A DNA stretch of 64,000 nt from Prinsepia uniflora (taxonomy: Eukaryota > Streptophyta > Magnoliopsida > Rosales > Rosaceae). How positions within the stretch are numbered: the stretch's first letter is position 1; the number at the start of each line of letters is the position of its first letter. Shown piece by piece: positions 13,149-23,621 of this stretch. A program made the translations under genes and the position numbers. The DNA lies in assembly GCA_032719365.1 (NCBI GenBank), contig CM064871.1, positions 30,291,566 through 30,355,565 of the forward strand. The letters run 5' to 3'. The notes under the pieces are model-generated. The model searched no databases and was not told where the DNA came from. It saw nothing but the letters and a program-made list of their open reading frames with translations.

Positions 13149-14636
13149 TGACCTACTCATTTTATGCATGATTCTTATTGCTTTTCTTCCTACATTTAGC
13201 TTTGTTTTTAGCTTAATAAAGTGTGTAACTTATTTTAATTTTTTTAGGTACTAAATCAAAAATGCAGAGTAAAGAGGTTAAAAAGTGAAGAAATGGGAAA
13301 TTGAGCCTCGGAGCCCAATCGAGCCCTTGGTACCCGTCGAGGAGCTTCCCAGTGTGTACCGACTACCAGTCTTGGTGCCACCCAAGGACCTGCTCAGGAG
13401 CTTACCGAGTGCTAATCCAGAGCCCACTGAGGAACCTAGGACTTGTCTTGGAAGTGTCCGAGAGCCTGTCCCAGACCAAACCCCAGCGCCTAAGTTCCAA
13501 GCCCAACAGAAGTGCCATGCGAAGAGCCTAGCGCGTGGCCCAGGATTCGCGCATATCCGAGTCCCTATTTTCTAGCGCATTTCTCATCAAATTAAGAGAT
13601 GCAGCCCTACATACCTACACATAATTCTAGTTATCCCAAAGTTCAAATTCCTCATGTTACAATGAAGATGCGGTCCTGTAAGGAAAGGGATTTGCGTGAA
13701 GACTATGCAAGGAAGCTTGCATGAATTTTACTAGACCTATTTCCTTGTTGAAATAGGAGAAGGACCCACGTGGTGCCTACCTTTTAGCGATAGGATTAGG
13801 CTCAGATTAGGACTACTTTTTTCATTAGGAATGGAGCTAAGGTTTTGCCCTATATAAACCACGTTTTTGCCATTATTCAAGAGGTCGTCCATTATTGTAC
13901 CAAAACTCTGCTCAACCAAATTTCCCTTTTCATATACCCGAGATTTCACTTCCAAAGGCCAACTACACCAAACTCCATTATAATCACCTTCCTTCGTGAC
14001 ATATAAGGCAAATTTCTAAGTTTCTAACCAAAGAGTGTCCAACCACTTAGCGTCTATAGGACAAATTCTCAATGATTAAAAGTGTAACACAACCCCTTTA
14101 CCCCATAGTTCTCTTTTGTACTTGAATATTGTGTTTATGGATTAATTTGTAATATAACTCTAGTTTTATACTTCGTATGAGTTTCAATAATCTTCCATCT
14201 GTTCTTATATGTTTGTGCTTCATGCTTTGATTATATATATGGCAAATTCCCGAGCCTAGATCAATGAAAGTGTATAGAGAAAATTCCCAAGCACCTACTA
14301 AAGATAATATACATGTATCTTGTAAACAAAGGTTATAGAATTTTATACGTTTTGAAGTTTATATAATTTATGAATGAGTTAGGCAAGAAGAATGAGTTGA
14401 TCACTTGTAAATAATCGATTCGGTTTAGTTTAGTTCTTAATTTCGTAGGGCAATAGAAACTTTATTCTTATCCCCATTCTATAATCCTACCATTTTTCAT
14501 ACATAGGTTCGCTCAATCTCCCGTTTAGAATGATCCCTATTTACCAATGCTACATCTACAAAAAAAAAAAAATTAAGTTGCATGCGTTTTCATTAAGTGT
14601 TCAGTGTTTACTTTGATGCTTGGTTTTATCATATCA
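13149..14636 (+). repeat. Athila 3' LTR (about 1.5 kb)
   Basis: Starts TGACC right after the PPT and ends ...ATATCA. Its last about 100 bp match the end of the second Athila-like 5' LTR (56730-56838), including GATCCCTATTTACCAA and TATCA, and there the PBS follows directly. That fixes the 3' end at 14636. The middle (about 13290-13560) is GC-rich; the ends are AT-rich. Confidence 0.82.
13851..13857 (+). promoter_or_regulatory. TATA box of the Athila LTR
   Basis: TATATAA within CCCTATATAAACC, about 700 bp into the LTR, where the U3 promoter is expected. In the 3' LTR it could drive read-out transcription to the right, but the element is decayed. Confidence 0.6.
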
Positions 14637-14649
14637 ATCTACTGGTGTG

Positions 14650-15990
14650 ACGCGGCTGCTTATGCACATGGTAAGAATTGGTCGAGTCTTCCTTGGCGGA
14701 CGAGCTATTCAACAATGTTCTTGAATTCAATATATTCCTTAAAGGTGTGGCCCTTATACTTGGGATCTTAGCAAAAAGCTTCTTTGGTGGCGATGGGGCG
14801 GTAGTGAGGGTTCCTTGGCTTGGCCTTAGGAATCGTATCCTCTACATTCAGCACGACATTTTCCAAAGAGGTGTTTAGGATGGTGTATGTCTCAAAGTGA
14901 CGCTTGGTCTGTAGTTGTCTCTTACCAATCCTCGTCTTCCATGGTTGTTATCACCCTATCTGAATCCTCAATCTTCATGGCCTGATAGGCCTTTCTTATC
15001 ATGGTGATGCCTAACAAAGTTAAGTTTCCTCTTCCCCTAGTGCAAGTGGCCGCTGTCGTTATTGTAGTTTCTAGAATTATATTACTTTTTCCCTGATTAT
15101 TATTGCTTGAGGGCATAGGCTATGAGGTGGGCTTGGTCTCTTTGTGGGAGTATGAAAGAATTCTTCCTTGGCATGGATGTCTGCCCTTTGTATGATCTCA
15201 ATGTAGCTTCTCTAATCCTCAGTATGGGTTGCAAACTTGAAGGGTGGCTCATTGAGGCCGCTTTTGAAAACATTGAACGTAGCCTTGTCGTATGTGTCCC
15301 GATAACGAGAGTACTTAAGGCTGAACCTTGCGGCATATTTATGAACCGTCTTTTTCTCTCCCTACTTAATGGAGAAAAGGTCTTCTATGGAGACAAATCT
15401 GTTCCTTTCGATCATGAATTAGTTGAGGAAGGTTGTCTGCAACCCATCAAAGGAGTCGATGGTGTTGGGAGCCAAGCAGTAAAACTAGTTAAGGGCTATG
15501 TCAGTGAGAATTGAGCTAAAGATGAGGTATTGATCCTCATCTGCCAAGTTATTGTAAGCTCATGCAGAGACATAGTTGTTCAGGTGGGTTACATGGTCTC
15601 CTCTTCCTATGTACAGAGTGATCTTGAAAGGCTTTACCTCTGACCTATGCCAGGATTGGAGGATTCTGTTGGTGAAAGAACCATTGATGGTCTTCCTCAA
15701 GGCTGGTGCCTTGTCCTTGTACACCCTAGCCTCAAGGATACGTATCCTTCATAGAAGGCTCTCCATGAAAATGTTATTTTCAGGGGCTGGCTGATCGGAT
15801 TAGCATTCCGTTCGGCCAGTTCCTCTACCCTGGCACACTTCGACCCTCTTCTGTTCGTTGGGTAACTTCTTATTGTTGTGTCTGTCTTATCTAGCACCTC
15901 ACTATTTTCCACCCGTTAACGAGTTTCAGGCTTCTGGGTCCTATGATGGCCTTTGGTGGTTGCTCAACTAAAGGTGCATCCCACAGCCTG
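14650..15990 (-). pseudogene. Tat-type gag pseudogene
   Basis: Read in shifting frames on the minus strand, it matches the gag of the nearly intact Tat element at 42200-43200 here. About 15560-15700 holds a FTNRIL...SEVKPFKITLY block, where the intact copy has FTDRIM...TEVKPLKIAPY. About 15160-15330 matches the AFRNGLRE...IHAKAEHF segment, and 14660-14860 the SILNTSLENV and C-X2-H region that ends in a GRLDQFLP-like block. Several stops and frameshifts make it non-functional. Gag would package element RNA in cytoplasmic particles. Confidence 0.78.
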
Positions 15991-16468
15991 TTGGTTGTGT
16001 GAGTTGGGAGGGGGACATTGGCTTGCAGTCCTATGGTCAGATAGCTCGTACGTCAGTCGTACTGGTGCCATCTTCATCTGGCAATCTTGCAGTAGTTAGT
16101 GGGCATCCCGGTAGATCTTTGTTCCTAAAGGACCAGTGTTGTTGGAGGGTTAGATGAGGAGTTTTCCAGAAGAGGTAGGGTTAGCCCTAGGCTGTTGCCT
16201 CCATGATGTGTCAGATCGACACTTGCTGGACCTTAGGCTGGAAGGTTTGGGCTTGGTCACTGGAAGTCTGGTCGGCCAAGGTTTGATCAGCCAACCCCTT
16301 CTCCCGACAACGTTCGTATTGGGACATCTTTGCGATGGCAAGGGGGCTCGCGTACTACTTTGTTAGAACTTGGGTCTTGGCATCGATCTTGGCATTATAA
16401 TCCTTAGGCTCAGCCACCTCCCATTGGAGGTCTTCTAGTTTTTATCTGTAGATATTAGGAATGTTGTC
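15991..16468 (-). other. 5' leader / N-terminal gag region of the Tat remnant
   Basis: Low-complexity, decayed sequence between the recognisable gag block and the solo LTR insertion. The last five bases, TTGTC (16464-16468), are the left TSD copy of that insertion. The same leader resumes at 21811. Confidence 0.5.
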
Positions 16469-18257
16469 TGTAACAACACAAACCTAGATTAATTTGTAAT
16501 TTCAAAAACTTAATGTAAAATGACCATTTTGCCCCAAGTAAAGAGAAAATTTTGACTTTTGACCCAGGACACTTTTTGGACTTTAACCAATATCAGTTAC
16601 GTAGATCAGGACGTCATGAGTTCATAGATAGGCGGCACATCAAAATTAGACGTCGAACGGAAAAATTTTGGGTCACGAACGGATACGGGTACTATTTGTG
16701 TAAAACGAGGCGAGTGTACAATGTGAGTGGACCAATGGACGAGTGACAAGTGTCACCCATCCCATTAGTCCATTCCCCCATGCTTTCGGATCTGATTTAG
16801 GTTCATGTATCTCACCTCTTTCATTTCTATCTGTGTAACCTGAAACCCCCCTAAACCCAAACACCCAAACACTCACCACCCTAACCTAACCTTTATACCA
16901 TCATCTTCTCTGTGTTTAACTGGTGGAGTGAAAGAGAAGGGACGTGGAGAGACGACAGAGAAGACTGAGCACATCGGAGGGCACACGGGCAAGATAAACC
17001 CGAAAACACATTTTTTGACCCAAAATCTAAACTCAATGTTCTAAGGGTTGTTGGATGTTTTTGATCATTCAAACATGTTTCTAGCTATAGTACGAGCTCG
17101 TGGGTGTTGATATCGAGGGCTGAGAAGGTCAGGATCGACAAGAAACTGATTCTGAAAAATGACCAACACTGTTCATCGTTGGAAGGTAAAGTCTAGATCA
17201 ATTTTCATGCTTTTGAACCGATAGATCTCTTCTAGGACCCCAGACGATCATGTAGGACCAAAAACGATTGGAAATGGGCTAGGAATGAAGGAATTAGAAC
17301 CAGGTTGACCCGTGGCGACCCGTTACACTGAAAATGGGTGACCCGTCGAGAGGTTGAAGATAATGACGTCAGCAGGGCGACGTCATCATCTGTCAGGTTG
17401 TTAGGCCACGTGGCAAATAGGAGGTTGACACGTGGAAACCTGTCAGGCACAGTCAACACTGACATGTTAGACACGTGGACTTGTCAGCACCTGGCACATG
17501 TCACATTTGACAACTATCAAATCTGACAGGTGTGAGACCTGTCAGGCTAACGTCATGTTGACGATAGAAATGACGTCAGCGTTGACCATTGATCATTGAC
17601 CATGATGTCAACATTGACTTTTGCTGACGTCAGCGTTGACTTTTTTACCAGCGTTGACTGGGACTTTGACCAACGCGTAGGGGTGCATCTGCATGTATTT
17701 TGAGGTGAATTTGATCCCATTGTAAATTTTTTGACGATCCGGATATAATGGTAGCGGTTTCGGGTTGATCGGAGATCATTTTATAAGTCTTTTAAGGGTT
17801 TAAGCTTCAGGATGCTCGTTCGGGATGCGCGTTTGGGACGTATTCCCGATATCAGACTTTTTGGGAGTTTTGAGATTAAACTTGTAGAGTCTGTTAGTGA
17901 CCTTTGGATGTGTTTTGGACAGGCCCGGAGACTATGGTTTAGCTTCGGGGTAGTTTAGCGCAGTTAGATAGTGCAACGACGACCGTGTGTGAGTGGACCT
18001 TTGATTTATAAAATGAATGCATGCATAACTGTTTTTAACTGCTTATTATATGATTTGAATTGGACTACTTTGGTATCATTCATTGATGGTCTTATGGATT
18101 TTAAATGTTGATCATGGATTATTTTACGTATTACGAGGTTTTGGGCTTGAGACTCGTCTGGATTATATATTGACTAGTTTTGGAGTCAAATAGAGATTTT
18201 GAGAAACGGTTTAAACAAGATTTTCACTATTTTTACTATTTCACTGTACGTACCATC

Positions 18258-21038
18258 TGTCAGGACCCGTCCCAAATATCACCTCGATACCAGGGACGAA
18301 CCCTGCTCCCGTCTGACAATCACACCCAAAGTACCCAAAATAACCTTAATACCACTACAAGCATAAAAATCAGACGAAGGAGTAAATATAATACAACTGT
18401 AAGTCAGAACATAGTTCTACAAAATGGTCACAAAATCCTACTATGCTAGTCTCGCAACGGAAGAACGTCGTAAGCTCTAAGCCTCGATTCCTGCCTCAAC
18501 GTTCACCCCGACACTATCACCACGACCTGGAGGGAAAATTTAAAACCAAAAGTGTGAGTGGACTAAAGAAAATAAAAGTTTCAAAAACAGTTTATCATCA
18601 TATCAAAGTTAAGGAAAAACAATAATAACATTTGTTCCCTCCGTTTTGAAAACATGCATGCCCAACTACGCATCAGAAAAACCACATCAGAAGACATTAT
18701 AAGAAACAGAAACACTATAAAACGAGTATAAAAATCATATCATAGCATCATAAAACCGCATCATAAATCGTAAATATCAAATCACCATTTTACGATCAAA
18801 CCTGCTGGGTCTATCCGAGTCTTTAAACTCAACCAGGACTCAATATGTAATTCCGAGTCTTTAAACTCCCGAGTCTTTAAACTCAATAGGCCTACGGGAT
18901 AATATCATAAATGTACGAGTCTTTAAACTCCCGAGTCTTTAAACTCAATCCGGGCCCGTCCCCCGTTAATCAGAATCCGGGTCTTTAAACCCAATATCCA
19001 GATCCAGCAAATCCAATCCAAATTCAATGTAAACCCATTTCTAAATCCATAATCAAACTTGAATTCGAAATCCCCGGTTCGAAGCCCTTCCGGCGTTCAG
19101 AACCGTCATTCCGAACCCAAATCCGGAAATCCACTTTTAAACCAAAACCCACGTTTAATCACAAATTATGTTTCATAATCCATTCATCATCATCAGAAAA
19201 CAATTATAGATTGAAATCCCTAAATATAGCATCAAAATCCAAAATCCAACTTTTTCTCGAAAAACGTGCAAAATCCCGAAAATATCTCGAAAAACTTGCA
19301 AACATATCAACCACATATAATCATCAACAAGAAGCATAAAAACATATTTAATATCATCAAACATCAATAAAACAGTTCGGCATGCTCGTAAAGAAAGAAA
19401 AAGTCCACTCACGAATCAGAACGAGTCAATCGCGCTACGTGCGCTCCTCGACCGTCTCAGGTGTCTCCCGTCCTGTCAATATGCACCAAATAGAGTCACA
19501 ATTATATCAAGGATACTAACCCTAATTTCCCCAATTTTTCAAGAATTTATTAATATTTTAATCTTAAACCCTAAACCGTCCGGATTCCCGAACTATCTCA
19601 TAACATCGTCCGATTCACCCGAAAATCATACCAATGGATTCCTTAGGACATTTAGAACCAAAACCATGTTGGAAGCTTGGCCGGAATCCTCCCCACGCGC
19701 CTCCACGCGCCGCCCAAAGTGGCTGCGCGTGGGCCTCACGCGCCTGCTACAGTGCTCCTTCAACCTCGAGTCACCCGGTTCAACACAGTTGAACCGGCAT
19801 GACCGATTCTCCTCCGTTCCTCCACCGTTCTTCCTCCTTTCAATCCCAATAGCAGCGTCCAGTCCCTAGCAACCTTCCCATGTCCTTACAATTGAAATTC
19901 ACGGCCCAAAACCACACGATTTCTCCCTCGAAAAACTGAGCCCGTGGCCCCTGTTTTGGCCGCTGGCCACCCATGTCCTCCCCCAGCACGGCACCACAAC
20001 CAAACGACTCCTGGGACCTCCAGGAGTCTCACTTCACTCACCAATTCCCTCGACTCTAGCTCTAGGTCCATGACTTTTGAAATCAAATTCACGGGAAAAA
20101 CAGAGGAATTGAGCTTACCTTTCGATTTTGTGTCCGCCGTGTGCACCGCCGCGTGCCACGGTGTTCGTTGGGTTCCCTGCAGACGTCTGAGCCTCCTATT
20201 GGCTTGGATTGATCCACCACACGGCACAACTACCACCCATGTCTCACGGGTTCCCTGTTTTTCTCAGAACTCAGCCGCACCACCGCCGTGTCTCCGGGCA
20301 CGATTCCTTCCCCAAAACACGATCACCAGCTCAGCCTTGTCTCTCTGTCACTCTCTCAATTCACTCTCCACTCACTCACACCCTGAATCGATCGCAGTCT
20401 CTCCAATTTCTTCTCTCTGTTTTCTGTGTTCGAACCCAATTACACGGTTTGAAATCGTGCAAAGTGTGGCCGTGCACACAATCGATCTTCCTAGAACCAT
20501 CCAGCCCCTTGCACGTGTCCAATCCCTATGGACCAAAAGAAAAGATCCCAATCCACTACTGCCGCTTGCCCTTATCTGATTGGGTTGAGGGAAAAAGACC
20601 AATTTACCCCTCGTTGTGATAATTACCGTTTTACCCTCACACTTTCCAGACCCGTAACTACTTCGTCCGACGTCCGATGACAGCGTGCCGCATGTCGTTG
20701 TACTCAGGACGTCGAGACCTATCTAACGGTCCTCGGTCTACTAGAAAATCACAAGTCCACCAAAAAGTCAACATTTTCCTCAATTAGTCAAAATTACGGT
20801 AACGCCCTCAATCTTCCGAACGTCATAACTTTTTCTCCGATTGTCCGAATCGAACCTGCCACCTGTCTACGGACTCGTGATGTCCTAAACTACGTCACGG
20901 TCAAGGGTCAACACTCATCCAACTAGTAACTCAAAAAGTCAACTTTTGATGCACTATTCACAAGGGTAAAATCGTCCTTTCAAACATATATTTACAAAAA
21001 TTACATGTATACCCTTCCCGAAGGTACGGGTTGTTACA
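18258..21038 (-). mobile_element. Chromoviral solo LTR nested in opposite orientation
   Basis: Begins TGTCAGGACCCGTCCC and ends ...ACGGGTTGTTACA, flanked by a perfect TSD CCATC (18253-18257 and 21039-21043). Length is 2781 bp, with no internal region. It carries bracket words GTGTGAGTGGAC (about 18554) and GTCCACTCAC (about 19407), and a palindromic minisatellite (18817-18992). Open frames near 19944-20619 lie in its GC-rich part and show no recognisable domain. Confidence 0.93.
18817..18992. repeat. Array of GAGTCTTTAAACTC stem-loops
   Basis: Five exact copies of GAGTCTTTAAACTC (18817, 18855, 18871, 18917, 18933). A sixth copy is changed at both paired positions to GGGTCTTTAAACCC (18979-18992). 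Each has a 4-bp stem around TTT/AAA. The A-T to G-C pair change keeps the stem. Confidence 0.9.
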
Positions 21039-21937
21039 CCATCCTTATTGTTTACTGTCTCCTCTAGACGTCTCTTAGTATCCTGGAGTAGTCACGGTGC
21101 ATTACTTGGGAGGGGCCGTTCCGAGGAGAGGCTCAGGATCAGGATTACGAGATATGGACACCACCCAGGATAGTGTCCAGTGATATCACCTGGACACTGG
21201 TGGATCCTAGGGAGGACTCGAGATTGAGACCCCAGGTGGCACGCTAGCCTTAGGACCGTGACATTATGACATCTGGGGTGTCAGGCATCTGGGATACCGG
21301 AGGATTGGTTATACGGTGTATTATTACTATGTCACATATCCTGTTTATATTAATTTATATTGCTTATTGATTCGGTTACATTCCTTATGATTTGGCTTGA
21401 ATGCATGCATGTTTGAAAATGGAGGGGCAAAACCTTCTATTTGTTTCCTTAAATGGTTTTGGGATTAATATTAATTTTCGATCCACTCACTCTATAAATG
21501 TTTTCTTGACCCCTCTAGGCTGTGACACTGAGGCAGGTGCTGATCCAGAGGCCGAGGCATAGATATTTACGTTGCGCACCTGTACACCCGTTTGGGTAGG
21601 TTGAGCACCATTTTTTTCAAACTGACAAATGTGCTCACTTTTGTGTAAAATATTTATCTATGGTCTGATAATGTAGAACTTGAGCTGGTTTTATTTGAAA
21701 TTTTTTAATCCCGCTAAGGGTATTTTTGGCACTCTAGGGTAATTGTTAGACAGAAGCAGGGCACATCCCAAGGTGGTCCCCGGGGGATCAGGATAGGTCC
21801 TATCATTGTCCTGCATGTTCCTTTGTAGGAATGGGGTGTGAGTGAGCTTTTCTTTGTCAAGTTTGTCCAACATGCTGCTGAGGGTAGTTGGGATGGTTGA
21901 GGTGGTAGGTAAGAGCTTGGGAGGTTATTTCAAAGTT

Positions 21938-21955
21938 CCCACAGATGACGCCAAA
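21938..21955 (-). promoter_or_regulatory. Primer binding site of the Tat remnant
   Basis: On the minus strand TTGGCGTCATCTGTGGGA lies two bases inside the LTR end. It differs by a few bases from TGGCGCCGTCTGTGGGAA at 44111-44128 in the younger Tat element, and marks where a tRNA would prime minus-strand DNA synthesis. Confidence 0.75.
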
Positions 21956-21957
21956 CT

Positions 21958-22508
21958 GTTGACGCAGTAAATGGATCAACTTAGACTCGCCTCGTTGGAC
22001 TCCTTTGGATACTCTTCTCATGGAGGCGAGGCTTACGTAGAGACAGATAAGAGTAAAGGAAAACCGGTGTGGGGCCAGCCTAACAGTCCCCAATGTTTAA
22101 GTCAGATTAAGTGTGGAGGGTACCGTAATAATTTAGACAGCGTGAGAGGAGGCACCCTTGTATTTATAGTATTATTTAATGTTGTTGGTGGGATAGTTCA
22201 ATATGAAATTAATGTCATTGTCCCAACACGTGTCCTCGTGTGGTCTCGATGAGTATTATTTACTTAACTGGCTGAATAGTGGGACAGGCAGACCACATCG
22301 GCAGACCAGATGTGGTCAGCCTTTGTATGTCTGGTCGAGGGTGAGGCTTGGCTGGCCGAGCAATGTGCAGGGCGACTAGATGTGTTCGGTCAGTGTTGTA
22401 TGCATATAGGTTTGGCCTTGTATGATTTGTCTTATCGAGGGCTTGGGTGGTTCTAAGGCAGGATTGGTCGGCCTTAATTGAGGTGGACCAGAATAAGGTA
22501 CGAACACA
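21958..22508 (-). repeat. 5' LTR of the Tat remnant (about 0.55 kb)
   Basis: Left boundary is TGTTGACGC next to the PBS. The right boundary, near AACACA at about 22508, is uncertain by several bases. Its size is close to the 576-bp LTR at 44130. A minus-strand TATA box (TATAAATAC, about 22157-22166) sits in the same context as in that LTR. Confidence 0.65.
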
Positions 22509-23616
22509 CACACTTAAACGAAGTAAACTAACTAAATTGGACCTCAAGCACCATCTTTCAAACTAAAATTCTTAAAAAAAAAATAGATATAACCAAAAAA
22601 AAAAGTCTTGCCTAAAATTGAACCTAGAGAAGATGAATTCTCTCTAGTTCCTTGGAAAAAAAAAAAGTATGCACATAGCTACATGAAATCAACCGAATGA
22701 ATTGGTAAAACCAAACAGCAAAAGGACACAAAAGGATTTGAAAACTAATTCTAAAATCTTTCCTCTTTACAAATCCTTGATCAAATTCTTGATTGGTTTT
22801 TTCAACAAAATTTAGACTATGTAGCAACCAAATAAATATGCTACAGATAAAGAAAAAAAAGTGCATTAATTACCTATGAAAATGAATTCACTTAAATGAG
22901 TGCACTAATTTGATAGAACTAAGCTATTACAATGATTTGAATCTCTAGGTTATAAATTGAACACTATCAATCAACTAAGATAATAATACATGTAGACATA
23001 TTTAAGCTCACTAATGGGAAAAATCAAGAGATTATAACGAGTCCTAACATACCAAAGTAAAATGGCACATTAATTTCATTTTCAAAGGAAATAGAGATGC
23101 AAGATCAGAATCTCTAAAAATAAGAATAATGTGACTCCAACAAAGCTATGGAAGTCGGTACCTTTTTTAACAGAGGCAAAATGTCGTTGAATTGAGCATA
23201 GAAAATGTGGAAACTTTCATCTTAAATGACGTTGATCGAATTGAACTCGGAATAATCAAAGCATATTTTCAAACGAAATCTCTCTGAATAAACATTTCAA
23301 ATGAGTCAACAGTTGGAAAATGGTTGATTGCATGAAGCCAAATGTCATGTATGGTTAACAAAATGCAATGAACTAAACAGCTAAGCATTAACTTAATTCT
23401 CAATTGTTTAAATTAATCATGATTAGGGCCTCATAAAGTTATCTTAATTTGGGTCCTAATTATGATTTAGTTTGGTTCTAACTTTCTACAACAGATCTCC
23501 TTAAGATTGTCTATGCTTCCAGAAAAAATAAATAAATCTAAGATCATCAAATAAACTTTGAGGATAAAATATCACTCCAATTAATATGATATATCATAAA
23601 ATATAGCATCTGCAAT
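22509..23616. other. AT-rich unassigned DNA
   Basis: No coding domain, LTR end or RNA gene recognised. It contains several short A-runs. The last bases GTGAA (23617-23621) are the left copy of an imperfect TSD of the next element, so this stretch continues at 28737. Confidence 0.5.
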
Positions 23617-23621
23617 GTGAA

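Larger units (their letters stand above)
1279..14636 (+). mobile_element. Decayed Athila-lineage LTR retrotransposon, 5'-truncated, split by a chromoviral insertion
   Basis: Seen in order on the plus strand: pol remnant (1279-3665), long non-coding 3' region (3666-5071 and 12389-13148), polypurine tract AAGTGTGGGGG (13134-13144) and 3' LTR (13149-14636). A 7.3-kb chromoviral derivative (5072-12388) interrupts the non-coding region. A long non-coding stretch between integrase and 3' LTR is typical of Athila. Gag, protease and the 5' LTR are not visible. The element ends inside a Tat gag remnant (14650 onward), so I infer that it inserted into that older Tat element, whose other half would lie left of the window. 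Confidence 0.85.
16469..21805 (+). mobile_element. Chromoviral solo LTR (plus strand), itself interrupted
   Basis: Starts TGTAACAACAC and ends ...GGTCCTATCA, flanked by a perfect 5-bp TSD TTGTC (16464-16468 and 21806-21810). Without the nested LTR (18258-21038) and one extra TSD copy it is about 2.55 kb. It has no internal region, so it is a solo LTR left by LTR-LTR recombination. It carries the conserved palindrome GTGACAAGTGTCAC (16743-16756) and a GTGTGAGTGGAC bracket word near 17985. The partner near 21479-21492 has decayed (ATCCACTCACTC). Confidence 0.9.
14642..22508 (-). mobile_element. Decayed Tat-lineage (Retand-like) retrotransposon: gag remnant, PBS and 5' LTR
   Basis: Minus-strand order from right to left: 5' LTR (21958 to about 22508), PBS (21938-21955), leader (21811-21937, resuming at 16463), gag remnant (about 15990-14650). 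It is broken at 16464 by the solo LTR 16469-21805 (TSD TTGTC), and on the left by the Athila element. The pol half is not in the window. Confidence 0.8.

Noticed and set aside
19944..20619. Overlapping plus-strand frames of 211 and 136 codons
   Set aside because: Inside the solo LTR 18258-21038, no recognisable domain, and composition-driven lack of stops.
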